A stretch of DNA of 64,000 nt from Spiroplasma endosymbiont of Asaphidion curtum (lineage in GTDB: Bacteria > Bacillota_I > Bacilli_A > Mycoplasmatales > Nriv7), in NCBI RefSeq assembly GCF_964031085.1, contig NZ_OZ035001.1, positions 992,001 through 1,056,000 of the forward strand. Direction: 5' to 3'. The notes beneath the pieces are model-generated. The model worked only from the letters and a program-made list of their open reading frames with translations, had not been told where the DNA came from and made no database searches. A program made the position numbers and the translations under genes. Below are positions 19,884-30,778 of the stretch, one piece after another. Within the stretch, counting starts at the first letter, position 1. Each line of letters opens with the position of its first letter.

Positions 19884-20246
19884 ATTAAATAAAATTTTAT
19901 CATCACAATAAATCTTATTTAAAACATCATCTTGTAAACAATCAATAATCTTTTGAGCTGTAGTTTTACCAATTGTTGGAAATAATGGTGATGACAAATA
20001 CTTCACTAAGTATTCATTGTTTTCAATAATTACTGTTTCATATTGTTCAACTTGAAATTGCTTACCATACTTTGGATGACTAACAAATTGTCCTTGTAAT
20101 TCATATAACTGCTCGGGTTGTAAATTAAATAAATAACCTTTAACAAAAATATAACGATTAATACTATCATGTAACAAAAACTTACAAATTATAAAACCAT
20201 TAGTTTCAAAAACAATTGTTTTTAAATAGCCTTTAATTTTTTCCAT
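19884..20246 (-). pseudogene. RecD2-like helicase, N-terminal remnant
   Basis: About 121 residues from the start (MEKIKGYLKTIVFETNGFII). The N-terminal beta-barrel region (LQGQFVSHPKYGKQFQVEQY) and the start of the helix-hairpin region (FPTIGKTTAQKII) match RecD2/YrrC helicases, which are normally over 700 residues. The frame ends in the IS5-type A remnant. The Walker motifs and helicase core are gone, so the gene is dead here. Confidence 0.7.
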
Positions 20247-20280
20247 TATGTTCTGTTCTCCTTAATTACTAAAAAAGATT

Positions 20281-20757
20281 TTAGTTATTTTTTAAATCAT
20301 TATAAGGAAACTCATGATTTAAATAATGTCAATAAGCGGGATTTGGATTAGCACGAGAATAATTTTTTTTAAATTGTTTTCAAGAACTATGAAAGTTATC
20401 ATGTGATAAATGGTTATTAATAACTAAATAAATAAAGACCAATGAAGCACTACGATTAACCCCTCAAACACAATGAACAAAAACATTTTCTTCAACTTTA
20501 AGATGTTCATCAATAAAATTTAAACCTGCTTTTAAAACCTTTTTGTCTAAGGTACCAATTTCTGGATAATCTAACAAATTTAAATATAATTCTTTTTTAT
20601 CATCGCTTAAATAAACTTGTTCTGATTGGTCATCAAGATTAGGGATTTTTTGAGCAAAAAAATCACTAGCAGCACTAACGATAAATTCACAAAATGCTGG
20701 TTTTGACTGATAATCTCCTAGATATAAATAATTAATAATTTTACGATAATTTTTCAT
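20281..20757 (-). CDS. Dual-specificity protein phosphatase
   Basis: A 158-residue cytosolic phosphatase of the DSP/PTP fold. The signature loop is HCVWGVNRSA with Cys96 as nucleophile and Arg102 as phosphate binder, and a general acid is plausible at the Asp of NLLDYPEIG (residue 63). It lies two bases downstream of a Pr6Pr-like gene, whose last codons contain its AGGAG ribosome site. It is likely translated in the same leftward operon. Substrate unknown; such phosphatases in mollicutes may act on Ser/Thr phosphoproteins. Confidence 0.75.
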
Positions 20758-20759
20758 TT

Positions 20760-21560
20760 TTATCTCCTTTTTCTTTTATGTTTCATATCATAACGATAAT
20801 TAAAAATATACACATAAAATCATACTAAAAATAATAATAAAATAGTAAAAATAATCATAAAGAAAATAAAAGTAAATACACCATCAAAATTAATAAAAGA
20901 AACTTCTTGATTATATGAAAGAAATGGATAATTATAAATCTTAATCCAATCAATCTTACCATTACTAGTAAATAAATTTGGGTGTTTATTATGATCTAAT
21001 AAGCACAAAGCGCCCCGAACTAAAATAAACATTAAATAAATTAAGGGATATAAAATAATAATTCATAACTTTCAACGAAAAAAATTTCTTGAATAGATTA
21101 TATCTTCATAACTAATAATAACAATGTAAATAATTAACAGTAAAGGAATAATACCATTTTGAAAAGCAATAATAATCCAATGTCAACCTTTAATAGTATA
21201 CGGTGTAGATATTAATACTCATGGAAAAATAATTATTCAATAAACTAATAAAGTAAATGATGCATAAACAGAAAAAGCAATTTTAGCCGTTGGTTTAGTT
21301 CACCTTGTTAATCCTTCATTACGATAAAAGACTAACGCATTAACAAAATATGCTAAAATCAAAATATTTACTTGTACCACAAAAAAACTTAAATAATTAG
21401 CGCTCCCACCATTAGCTGGGGCTTCATCAAAAGCTGTTCCTTGATAATCAAATAAAGCTATTAAATAACCAATTACCAAAACAATAATACATAAACTAAT
21501 AGCAATAACTTTATATACTGTTCTTCAAGTTAATAAACCCAAAATATAATGTTTAACCAT
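20760..21560 (-). CDS. Six-TM Pr6Pr-like membrane protein 1
   Basis: A 266-residue protein with about six membrane helices. It contains SFFVVQVNILILAYFVNALV, PWVLISTPYTIKGWHWIIIA, LYPLIYLMFILVRGAL and NYPFLSY in the order seen in Pr6Pr-type membrane proteins. It is a clear paralogue of the gene at 22277-23059: the shared marks are the Q-x-N in helix 2, K-G-W, YPxxYxxFxxVRG and a C-terminal helix with a basic tail. Its ATG overlaps the end of the broken nucleosidase gene by eight bases. Function unknown. Confidence 0.65.
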
Positions 21561-22277
21561 TATCTTCAATTCTCCCTTTATTAATAATTTCATCAACTAA
21601 TTTTGATGTTATTTTTGCCAACTTTCGACTAATATTGTCTAAACTCTTATTAAACTGATTAATATTTTTTAATTGATGATAAACATTATCCGAAACTGCT
21701 TTTAAAACTAAGATGGGGCATTGTTGTAAATATGCTACTTGACAAATAGCTGCACATTCCATATCAACAATTGTTACTGTTTTACCAATATTTTGTTGAA
21801 TTACTTGTGCTTGACTTGTGCTTGTGGCACACTATTAATAAAACTATCACCAGTAGCAAGATTAGTTATCATAATATTATTATTCTTACTAAATTTTTTC
21901 AAGGCTCATAAATACAATTATATGCTTGTGGTAATTTTGGTAATTGTCCATATTTATAATCAAATGCTGTTAAATCAACATCATAATAAAAGACTTGTTG
22001 AACTAAAAATAATGAACTAATTTTTATTTCTTCATTAATAGCCCCAACACTACCAATATTAATTAATAAATCTAAATTATAATTTTGTAATAAATGATAA
22101 GTATTAATAGCACTATTAACTTTTTCCAATACCACTCTCAGTAATAATAATTTGATGTTCAAGATAATTTCATACGACTAAATTCTCGCTAATATCTGTT
22201 TTTTTAGCAATTTTACTTAATTCTTTATTTAAAATTGCTAACTCTTGGCTCATTGCCGCTATAATTCCAATTATCAT
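21553..22277 (-). pseudogene. mtn: MTA/SAH nucleosidase, three frameshifts
   Basis: The joined frames read MIIGIIAAMSQELAILNKEL, ITESGIGK, INIGSVGAI, NNNIMITNLATGDSFI, IVDMECAAICQVA and VLKAVSD. These are the motifs of 5'-methylthioadenosine/S-adenosylhomocysteine nucleosidase (MtnN/Pfs), including the catalytic Asp of LKAVSD and the substrate Glu of DMECAA. Three separate lesions break it: an extra A after GIGK (near 22121-22126), a missing A near 21896-21901, and an 11-bp tandem duplication (CAAGCACAAGT) near 21810-21831. The start overlaps the upstream stop as TAATG. Confidence 0.8.
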
Positions 22278-23059
22278 TATCTGCGCACCATTTTAGAATG
22301 ACAATATTGTCTTTTTTCAAAAATAACATTATTTAATGAAATGAATAAATAAGTTAACCCAGTAATTAATATAAATATAAATAAAAATGTTACTGTAATT
22401 GTTGCAATACCATAAGTATAATGATGATAATTTAAAAATCAATAAGGATATTCTAAATCAAAACTTTCTAATGGAAATTTTTCATAAAGACTATTAATAA
22501 ATGAATTTTGATGACGAAGTTCACCTCGTACCATTATAAATAAAAAATAAAAAAATGGATAAATATAAACTTTATATAAAGATTGACGATTAAATCTTCG
22601 TAAATCATAATGAAATTTACCTGACATTCAAAAAAAATAAATAAGCATTCCTATCGGAATAATAAAATGTAAAAATATTGTAAAAATTCAACCTTTAAGG
22701 TCATATATAGTTTTATTAACAATTCCTGGTAATAAACCAGCCGTAAAAACTATTGAAGTTACAGTAATATATACCGTAACAAATAAACGAATCAAAAAGG
22801 AATGGATATCTAGTTTTTGATAAGTAAAATGAAAATATGCTACAAAATAAAAATAAATAATAACAATAATATTAGTTTGTTGCGTAAAAAAAGAAATAAA
22901 AATTGTTCCTTTATCAGTATATAATAAATCATATTTTGCTAAATAAGAATGGAAAAATAAATAATCAATAAAATCTCAAATTAAAACAATCGTACCAACA
23001 ACTGCAAAAACTAATGTATAAAAACCTTTAACTGAAAAACTACGACTAATTTTTTTCAT
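22277..23059 (-). CDS. Six-TM Pr6Pr-like membrane protein 2
   Basis: 260 residues, about six helices. It begins MKKISRSFSVKGFYTLVFAV and has FTQQTNIIVIIYFYFVAYFH, LRRFNRQSLYKVYIYPFFYF, FIMVRGEL and YPYWFLN. It is paralogous to the gene at 20760-21560 and leads the leftward cluster; GGAG lies 7 bases upstream of the ATG. Its stop overlaps the next start by one base (TAATG), implying coupled translation. Function unknown. Confidence 0.65.
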
Positions 23060-23104
23060 TTTTATTCTCCTTACAATTAATTATATAATTAGCTATCATA
23101 ATTT

Positions 23105-23247
23105 AGACTTGGTACATAACTATAACATTTTGCACCTACCAAACTATAAAATTCACTTTCATCTTTATATTTATCTAATATTTGTGCTTCATCTAGAAAA
23201 TAATATTATCAAAATAGTAGATAAAATTAAAGGTTATGTACCAAGTC
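23105..23247 (-). mobile_element. MITE derived from IS5-type B, copy 1
   Basis: A 143 bp element with both 16-bp ends of element B and about 100 bp of its 5' region but no transposase. It lies just before the Pr6Pr operon and immediately after the stop codon of nadD-HD. It could be moved only by a transposase supplied in trans. Confidence 0.75.
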
Positions 23248-23249
23248 TT

Positions 23250-24338
23250 TTAAAAAAATTTTTTATAAACTTTTTCAATTTCTTGACCAATATTATCAAT
23301 ACCATTTTTATTAATTACTTCTAAATAATGATAATAAAAAATTTTTTTAAAAGCTTCATCAAGGTTAGTAAATGCTATTTTTCGTAAATTATCAATATGA
23401 GAATAATTTCTTTTGAAAGAAATTTTATCAGCAATAAAAATAATTTTATCTAAATTACTCATTGTAACAGCAGCAGTAGTATGTTTACTAATCGCTAATA
23501 AAATTTCTTTATCGCTAAAACCCAAATGATGTTCTAAATATAATGCTCCCGTTTTTGAATGTCAAGTTGGTATTGGTTCACTTAAAAATTGTGGTAAATA
23601 CTGTTGTAAATATTGCTGATGTCGAACATTTTCTCATTGCTTGGTTATATCGTGATAAACGCCTGCTATTTCAGCTTTTAAACAATTAACTTGATAATGA
23701 TTTGCTAATTGTTTTGCCATTTTTCCAACATTTAAACAATGAAGATAACGAGTTTTATCCATGTGTAATAACAAACGATCAGTAATATAAAGTAAATTAC
23801 TATTAACATATGCTAAAACTTTAGAATTAATTGCTGTTATCATTCCTTGACGAATTTTAGTTGAATTAACATTAGGAAAAATTGATTGTAAAATAACTTT
23901 GTTATATGATTGTAATAATTTTTCATCTAAAAGATATTCTGTTCTTTGAGCAATAATAAAAATAACTTTAGTTTTTAAAATCGCAATATTATGTCAGCGA
24001 TGCAAATTATTAGCTTGATCAGAACCAATAATAATATAATATTGATGATTAAAACCATATTTTTCTTGTAATGATATTACCGTATCAATCATATACGAAA
24101 TGCCTTGACGATCTAACTCACAAGTTTCTAACTTCATTCAAGGATATTTAGTAATGACAAGATTAATCATTTTAATCCGATGAATTGAACTAGTTAATTG
24201 TCGTTTTTTTAAAGGTGAACAATATGCAGGAACAATTAAAAGCATATCAGCTTTTAATTGTTCATAAGCTTGAAGCATAATTTCTTTATGTTGATTATGA
24301 ATAGGATCAAAACTCCCACCAAAAATAATAATTTTCAT
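23250..24338 (-). CDS. nadD: Nicotinate-nucleotide adenylyltransferase fused to HD domain
   Basis: A 362-residue fusion. Residues 1-~185 are NadD, which makes deamido-NAD from nicotinate mononucleotide and ATP: FGGSFDPIHNQHKEI (nucleotidyl-transferase T/HxGH-like motif, here HNQH), IIGSDQANNLHRW and the SSTKIRQ-like NSTKIRQGM. The remainder is a YqeK-type HD hydrolase domain with HCLNVGKMA, then VYHDITKQW and HHLGFSD. YqeK homologues hydrolyse Ap4A. The same fusion is known in mollicutes. The natural TAA stop sits at the MITE boundary. Confidence 0.85.
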
Positions 24339-24353
24339 CTTATTCCTTTCTGA

Positions 24354-25430
24354 TTATACTAGTGGTTTAATAATTTGATAATCACAATTTTCTGGTAACA
24401 TCAACTTTAATTGTTGCTTTCGGGCTTTAAATGAAATTCATCCATAACCATAAATTTGAATGCCAATTTTTTCTTCATTATTTTTAGAAATTTTAATTTG
24501 ATGTTCAATCATTTTAGTATTTGGTTTTAAAAGTAAAATTTGTTGCTTTCAAATTCGCGAACAATTTTCAATCTTACTACAATGCAAAACTAATTTATTA
24601 GAACCATAAAAATGAAATGATGTTGCTAACCCTTCAATAAATGAAAATTGAAATAATCCAACAACAGTAATTGTTTGTCCATATTCTAATTGATAGGTTT
24701 TACTTTTAATTTTTGATTCAAAATTTAAATTACGATAAGCATTATTATTTAAATAATAATTTAATTCATTACTATTAGAAAATCCTGGAGTATCATAAAA
24801 ATATAAGTAATCACGATAAGCAATAGCAATTAGATTCATTGTTGTATTAGGAAAATAACTCATTAATGGTAATTTACGAGAAAACTGTTGTTGTAATGAT
24901 AATACCTTATTAATTAATGAACTTTTACCAACATTAGTTTTTCCAATTCAATAAATATCAGTTTGTTGTTTTTTTAAAAATTCAACAAATTCATCAATAA
25001 AATAATTTTTTGTACTACTAACAAGAATAATATCAATTGGTTCTAGTCCAATTAATGTTATTTGTTTTCTAACCCAATCTTTAAGTTTATTAAAAGCAAT
25101 ATATTGCATTATGGTATCAATTTTATTAATTATTAGATAAAATCTTAAGTTTTTTAATTGACAATGATACTGCCAAATTAAACTTCCAAAAAAGTCCATT
25201 ATATTAATAACATAAAAAACTACCCCATCATTATTTTTAATCTTCATAAATAAATCATCATAATTATAATTAACATTATTAACATTTACTAATTCATTAT
25301 AATGTTTAATCCGAAAACATCGCCAACAATAAAAATGAGAATTATCTTGAAGTTTTGCAATGTAACCAGCTTGTAAATTATTATTAGATTGTAATTCTGA
25401 ACCACACCCATAACATATCATCGCAATCAT
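24354..25430 (-). CDS. yqeH: YqeH-type circularly permuted GTPase
   Basis: A 358-residue ribosome-assembly GTPase for the 30S subunit. An N-terminal zinc finger (CYGCGSE...FYCWRC) is followed by the permuted G-motif order: G4 NKID, then G5 SSTK, G1 GKTNVGKSSLINK and G3 DTPG. The C-terminal half is the RNA/protein-binding domain. The start ATG overlaps the end of nfo (TAAAATG), so translation is probably coupled. Slightly downstream starts (25421) are also possible. Confidence 0.85.
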
Positions 25431-25431
25431 T

Positions 25432-26310
25432 TTAACGATTTAAAAAATTATTAAATTGTTTATTTTTAAGCATTATAATTTCTTCCTTATATGGTGGTTC
25501 AGAATTATTTCAAGGAGTTTCTAAAATTTTAATTATATTAGCAAATTTAGGATGATAAAGAATACTACACAAACTATCAAACCCTAAATTACCATAACCA
25601 ATATTCTCATGGCGGTCTTTATGGGAACCTTTAATATTTTTAGAATCATTAAGATGAATAACAAATAATTTATCCAATCCAATTATCTTATCAAATTCTT
25701 CAATAACTTGTTCTAAATTATTAACTAAATCATAACCTGCATCATTTAAATGACAAGTATCTCAACAAACACCAACTAAATGTGAATATTTAACACCCAA
25801 AATAATTGTTTTTAATTGCGAAAAATTAATTCCTAATTCACTACCTTTACCTGACATTGTTTCTAAAGCAATTTTAATATTTTGATTAGGTTCCAATACT
25901 TCATTTAACCCATCAATAATATATTGTAAACCAATACTAGCATCAGCACCGACACTACTTCCAGGATGCAATACGATATATTTAGCACCAATTGCTAAAG
26001 AACGATTAATTTCTGTTTTTAAAAATTCCTTAGCTAGCATATAAGTACTAGGATTAATACTATTAGCTAAATTAATAATATAAGGTGCATGAATAATAAC
26101 ATTATTAATATCTAAATTATGTTTTTCTAATCCTTGTTTAAATTCAGCAATTTTTAACTGGTCTAAGGGTTTTCTTCTTGTATTTTGTGGTGCTCCCGTA
26201 TAAAACATCATGGCATTTGCCCCATAACTAATAGCTTCATTTAATGCTCCTACTAGATAATCAGGACTTTTCATTGATACATGACAACCTAATATTAATT
26301 TATTTTTCAT
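25432..26310 (-). CDS. nfo: Endonuclease IV (AP endonuclease)
   Basis: A 292-residue TIM-barrel, Zn-dependent AP endonuclease that nicks 5' to abasic sites in base excision repair. Visible metal-site motifs: [62 protein letters not shown] and [13 protein letters not shown]. The length is typical. The ATG of MKNKL is chosen because AAAGGTGA lies 9 bases upstream; ATG 26316 is closer to the SD. It is followed directly by yqeH. Confidence 0.9.
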
Positions 26311-26383
26311 CAACATAATCACCTTTATATTTTAAGTTATATGCAAATTATACTATAAATTATTTTCTTATCTTACATAAAAT

Positions 26384-26412
26384 AAGAAGTAAGGCAAATA
26401 ACCTTACTTCTT
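26384..26412 (-). terminator. Terminator of the DEAD-box gene
   Basis: AAGAAGTAAGG and CCTTACTTCTT pair around seven bases and are followed on the minus strand by ATTTTA. The stem overlaps the last two codons of the helicase gene. Confidence 0.7.
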
Positions 26413-27684
26413 AAAACTTTTCTTACGATATTTTTGAATAACTTTTTTAACTTCTTCTTTTCTTTGTTTTTTATAACCTGGTTTAATTGGTTGAGAATGA
26501 TACTTTGAGATAACTTTTTGTAAATCATTTACTGACGCTTGGGGAATATTTTTAATAACCTTCTTTGTTGGCTTCTTAACTTTTTCATTTCATAATGTAA
26601 AATTAATTCCCTTTTTAGTTAAATATGCAATTCCTTCCTCGTCTGATGAATCATAAAATAAGTAAGAATATCCATGATATTTTCCTCTACCTGTTCTTCC
26701 TGCACGATGAAAATAATATGTTAAATCATATGGTAAATTTAATGAAATAACATGTGAAACTCCTGGTAAATCAATACCCCTTGAAGCAATATCAGAACAA
26801 ACAACAAATTTAAATTCAAGACTATTAATTCGTTTTAGCATTTTAATGCGTTCACGAGATTTTAAACTACTATGAATTTGTCCGACTTTAATATTTTGTT
26901 CTTGTAACAAATCAAGAACTTGGTCCATATCTTCTTTTTTATTAACAAAAATTAAACATAAAAATAGATCAACCGTTGTTAAAAGATTTTTCAAAATTTC
27001 AATCCGATTACGATATCGGGTTTTAACTAAAAAATGTTCAATATTTGTTTGAATTTTATAATCACTTAAATCAAAAATTGTCGTATTTTTTAAATATTTC
27101 TTTAAAAAATTTTGTAATTCGTTATTAATAGTTGCTGAGAATACCATAAATTGTGTATTTGAAGCAAGTTTCGATAATAAAAAATCTACTTCATTAACAA
27201 AATCTAAATCAAAAACCATATCTACTTCATCCAAAACAACCATCTTACTAGTAGTTAAAGCTAACGCTTGTTCATCAATCATTCGCTTTAATCTTGTTGG
27301 TGTTCCAATAACTAAATGTGGATAATTAGTATTAAACTTTTGCTTTTGTTGCTCTAAATCTTGACCACCAATTAAATTAGCAATTTTCAAATTAGGATTA
27401 TTTTTAATAAATTTTTGACTAACATTATATATTTGTACCGCTAACTCTCTTGTTGGTACAATTATAATCGCTTGTGTCTTGTTAATCGTTGGATTAATTT
27501 TACTTAAAATTGCTAATAAATAACCAACAGTTTTCCCAGTTCCTGTATTGGCACTAACAATAACATTTTGTCCCTTAACCATTAAAGGCAACATCTTCTT
27601 TTGAATATTTGTTGGAGCAACAAATTTTAATGAATCAATTGTTGCTAACACTTCATTACTTAAACCAATATCTTGAAATCTCAT
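26404..27684 (-). CDS. DEAD-box RNA helicase (CshA/CsdA type)
   Basis: A 426-residue ATP-dependent RNA helicase. Motifs in order: PTNIQKKMLP (Q), ANTGTGKTVGY (I), PTRELA (Ia), GTPTRL (Ib), VLDEVDMV (II, DEVD instead of DEAD), FSATI (III), FVNKKEDMDQ (IV), SDIASRGIDLPGVSHV (V) and HRAGRTGRG (VI). A lysine-rich tail of ~70 residues could bind RNA. The ATG at 27684 is chosen because AGAGGTGG lies five bases upstream. The repeated leader element begins transcription about 250 bases upstream. Such helicases act in ribosome assembly and mRNA decay. Confidence 0.9.
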
Positions 27685-27786
27685 TACTACCACCTCTAAA
27701 TAGTTTTAATAAAACTATTATTTTTTTCAAATCAGAAGTAATTATACCACAAAAATAAAACCGCAGAGAATTTGCCCTACCTATCG

Positions 27787-27932
27787 GGTCGCGTTTAGTT
27801 TTCTTAGGTATTGCTTTGAAGAAGTAAAACAATCAGCTAATTATATTATTTAATTACTAAACTAACCCTGCCTTTCTTGTTATTGTCATTTTTATTCATG
27901 ATTATTTTACCATATTATTGAATTTTTACACA
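27787..27932 (-). promoter_or_regulatory. Repeated promoter-leader element, copy 2
   Basis: Read leftward it has the 18-base-spaced promoter with -10 TAAAAT and the mini-ORF MTITRKAGLV ending in the TAG of the outer stem. The inner hairpin is ATTGTTTT/AAAGCAAT with one G-U pair. It ends 102 bases before the helicase start. Confidence 0.6.
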
Positions 27933-28065
27933 CTAAAAATTATTAATATTATTAAATTTTCACTAATATATATTAATTTTATATTTTTACTTACTTAAAT
28001 CTATTATATTTATTTGTTACAGCATTACCTTTATAATTAATTCAACTATCATCATTTTTATTATT
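27933..28065. other. A+T-rich intergenic, nothing recognised
   Basis: About 130 bases between the leader element and IS30 copy 4 with no open frame or hairpin that I can support. Confidence 0.5.
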
Positions 28066-29147
28066 GCTGAATTATACTTGTAAGTGCAAGTAAATAAAAT
28101 TGCAAAAAATCTCATATAAAAATTTCATGATGCTAAGTTTATTTTAGAAAAAACAAAGCAAGGAGTTTTTATATGGGTTACAAACATCTTGGCATATATG
28201 AAAGAATTTATATTGAGAATCAATTGAAGTTTAAAGTAAAAATTAGTGAAATAGCTAAAAATCTTAATCGAAGTATTAGTACTATTATTCGAGAAGTCAA
28301 TAGAAATAAAGATAGTAATCATTATTTTTCATTAATTGCACAAAATAAAGCAGAAAACAGAAAACAATCACATGTTTATTTTCATAAGTTTAAAAATAGA
28401 GAATTAGTAAAATATGTACAACAAAAATTACTATTAGGTTGATCGCCTGAACAAATTTATGGCAGAATTAAAAATTTTCATAAAGAATGAATTATTAGTT
28501 TTAAAACAATTTACAATTGAATTTATTCTGGATTACTTGAAAAAGTTACTAATAAAAATTTAAGAAGAAAAGGTAAGAAACGAAAATCTCAAGAAAATCG
28601 CGGTAAATTTAATGGTAAATCAATTAAAGAACGAAATATTAATGTTAATAATCGTATAACTGTTGGTCATTGAGAAGGTGATACTGTAGTATCATCACGA
28701 GGTAAAAGTAAATCATGTTTAATAACTTTAGTTGAAAGAACATCAAGATTTACTTTAGCAATGTTAGTTGAAAATAGAACTACTAAAGTTGTTAACGAAA
28801 ACATTAGCCATTATTTATCAATTCTTCCAAATAATCTTGTTAAGACTATAACATTTGATAGGGGTAAAGAATTTTCTAATTGACAACAACTTGAAAAAAA
28901 TTTAAATGTGAAAATTTATTTTGCTAATGCGTATTCGCCTTGACAAAGAGGTACTAATGAAAATACTAATGGTTTAATTAGAGAAAAATTTCCTAAAAAA
29001 TTTAATTTTTCAAATACTACTAAAAATGCAGTTCATAAATTTATATTGTCTTTAAACCAAAGACCAAGAAAAATACTAAATTATCTTTCACCAATCGAAT
29101 ATTTGGTTAGAAAAATAATTTAGTTGCACTTAACTTTACAATTTGGC
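28066..29147 (+). mobile_element. IS30-type element, copy 4 (complete)
   Basis: Complete. Flanks TATT (left) and TCAT (right) do not match. The right flank is a 5' fragment of IS5-type A. Confidence 0.9.
28173..29123 (+). CDS. IS30 family transposase
   Basis: An intact 316-residue copy. Confidence 0.9.
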
Positions 29148-29258
29148 TCATTAATAAAATTAAATTTATCAAATTTCATAATCTTAAATTCCTTATAATT
29201 TCTATTTTAAATATATTTTATAGGAATTTTGTTTAATAAATAAGTAATGCAAGAAGTC
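29148..29258 (-). mobile_element. IS5-type element A, 5' end fragment
   Basis: 111 bp including the start codon region and the 5' inverted repeat. The transposase body is replaced by IS30. It ends at a TA that belongs to the IS5-type B fragment beyond, so A had inserted into B. Confidence 0.8.
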
Positions 29259-29545
29259 TATTATATTTTTTTGCAATAATACGATATGTACTATATTCTT
29301 TTCAGTATTCTAAAGTCATAAGTAATCTTTGCTCTATTGATAATTTATTTGGTCTACCACCAATTTGTTTTTGTTTAGCTTCAGCTTCTTTTAAAATTTC
29401 TACCATTTTCATGAAAGTTTTATATTTTATGCCGATTAGACTATAAAATTCATTTTTATCTTTGTATTTATCTAACATTTGTACTTCACCTAGGAAATAA
29501 TATTATCAAAATAGTAGATAAAATTAAAGGTTATGTACCAAGTCT
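29259..29545 (-). mobile_element. IS5-type element B, 5' half
   Basis: 287 bp from the B 5' end (GTTATGTACCAAGTCT at 29530-29545) to an internal point of the transposase. This copy preserves the likely true start ATG TTA GAT. It truncates the small membrane gene at 29543-29630. Confidence 0.75.
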
Positions 29546-29630
29546 AGAAAATAAAATATAAAACAAAAACAACGGTAAATGCTAGTAAAAATCACATTCA
29601 ATAATTTCATAAAAAATTAATAAAAATCAT
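29543..29630 (-). pseudogene. Truncated membrane protein after ymdB
   Basis: The frame starts at 29630, directly after the ymdB stop, as MIFINFLWNYWMWFLLAFTV and continues as a hydrophobic helix (VFVLYFIF) until a stop supplied at the IS5-type B end. Four Trp codons are TGA. Only one membrane segment of an unidentified gene remains. Confidence 0.5.
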
Positions 29631-29632
29631 AA

Positions 29633-30430
29633 TTATTTAATAACCTTAGGATATTCTTTATGTGGATTAATATTAATATTTTCAATTTTTATAACTTTAT
29701 TAGTAATATCATCAATAAATAAAACAATACCATTAATTTGCCCCTCACCAATTGCTGGCTTAAATTTAATTGGCAAATTATTTTTCTGACGATAAATAAC
29801 TTCTGTTGGATTAGCACCAATAATTGAATAATAAGCTCCCGTCATTCCAATATCAGTAATAAATCCGGTTTCTTTTGGCAAAATTCTCGCATCATTAGTT
29901 TGTACATGCGTATGCGTTCCTCATAATGCTGTAATCTTACCATCATAATTTCAAGCTAAAGCAATTTTTTCAGCACTTGCTTCAGCATGGCAATCAACTA
30001 AGTGAATATCACTGTCATCTTCTTTTAAGAGCGTATCCATTTCAAAATATGGATTTTGTGATGAACCCATAAAAGCACTACCAATTAAATTGGTAACGCG
30101 AATTTTTTTATCTTTAATAGTAAATATTGAAGAACCTTTACCAGGATGGTAGGGATTACTATTTAATGGTCGTAAAATATCATCATTATCAACTATTAAA
30201 TCTAACATATCCGGTTTATCAAATGTATGATTACCACCAGTAATCACATCAACATTAATTCGCTTTAAAAAATGATAATGCTCTTTAATCATTGATTTTC
30301 CATGACTAATATTTTCTCCATTAACAATGACAAAATCAATTTGATAATCTTTTCTTAATGATTCTAAATATTCTTCTAAAATATTACGACCAATTTGACC
30401 ATAAATATCACCAATAACTAAAATATTCAT
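29633..30430 (-). CDS. ymdB: YmdB-type metallophosphoesterase
   Basis: A 265-residue TIGR00282-family calcineurin-like phosphoesterase; in Bacillus YmdB hydrolyses cyclic nucleotides and affects development. Metal ligands are visible in VIGDIYGQIGR, VNGENISHGKS, GGNHTFDK, LVDCHAEASAEK and WGTHTHVQTND. The length is normal. It sits between ylxM and the truncated membrane gene in one leftward run, 14 bases after ylxM. Confidence 0.85.
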
Positions 30431-30444
30431 ATTTTTTCTTCTTT

Positions 30445-30765
30445 CTAATCAATTTTTCTTAACTCAGCAATTAACATTCCTATATTTGCTTCCGTTTCAT
30501 TTTCATAATATGCATATAATGTTTTTCGACGAATATCTTTTGCTAATAACTGCATCTTTTCTTCATAAGCATTTAGGATATTAATTATCTTACTAATAGC
30601 ATCATGAACAGCACTACGAGAAACATTTAATTCATTAGCAATCTCTTGTAATGAAAAATTTTCCATTAAATAAAGCGAAAAGTATTTTTGCTGTTTCTGT
30701 GTTAATAACTTACTATATAAATCATATAATAAATTTAATTCATTAGTCTTACTAAGATCTCACAT
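30445..30765 (-). CDS. ylxM: YlxM-type helix-turn-helix protein of the SRP cluster
   Basis: A 106-residue UPF0122/YlxM family protein with sigma-70 region-4-like HTH (LQEIANELNVSRSAVHDAIS). YlxM modulates the SRP GTPases and is found beside ffh or ftsY. Here it starts 13 bases after ftsY. The first codons read MWDLSKTNELNLLYDLYSKL with Trp from TGA, so a standard-code search would start at an internal Met and lose the first 33 residues. Confidence 0.85.
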
Positions 30766-30778
30766 TTTTATCCTTATC

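Noticed and set aside
21739-22020. 93-codon plus-strand frame in the nucleosidase region
   Set aside because: The minus strand carries clear nucleosidase motifs; this frame is a shadow made long by the low stop density of the antisense.
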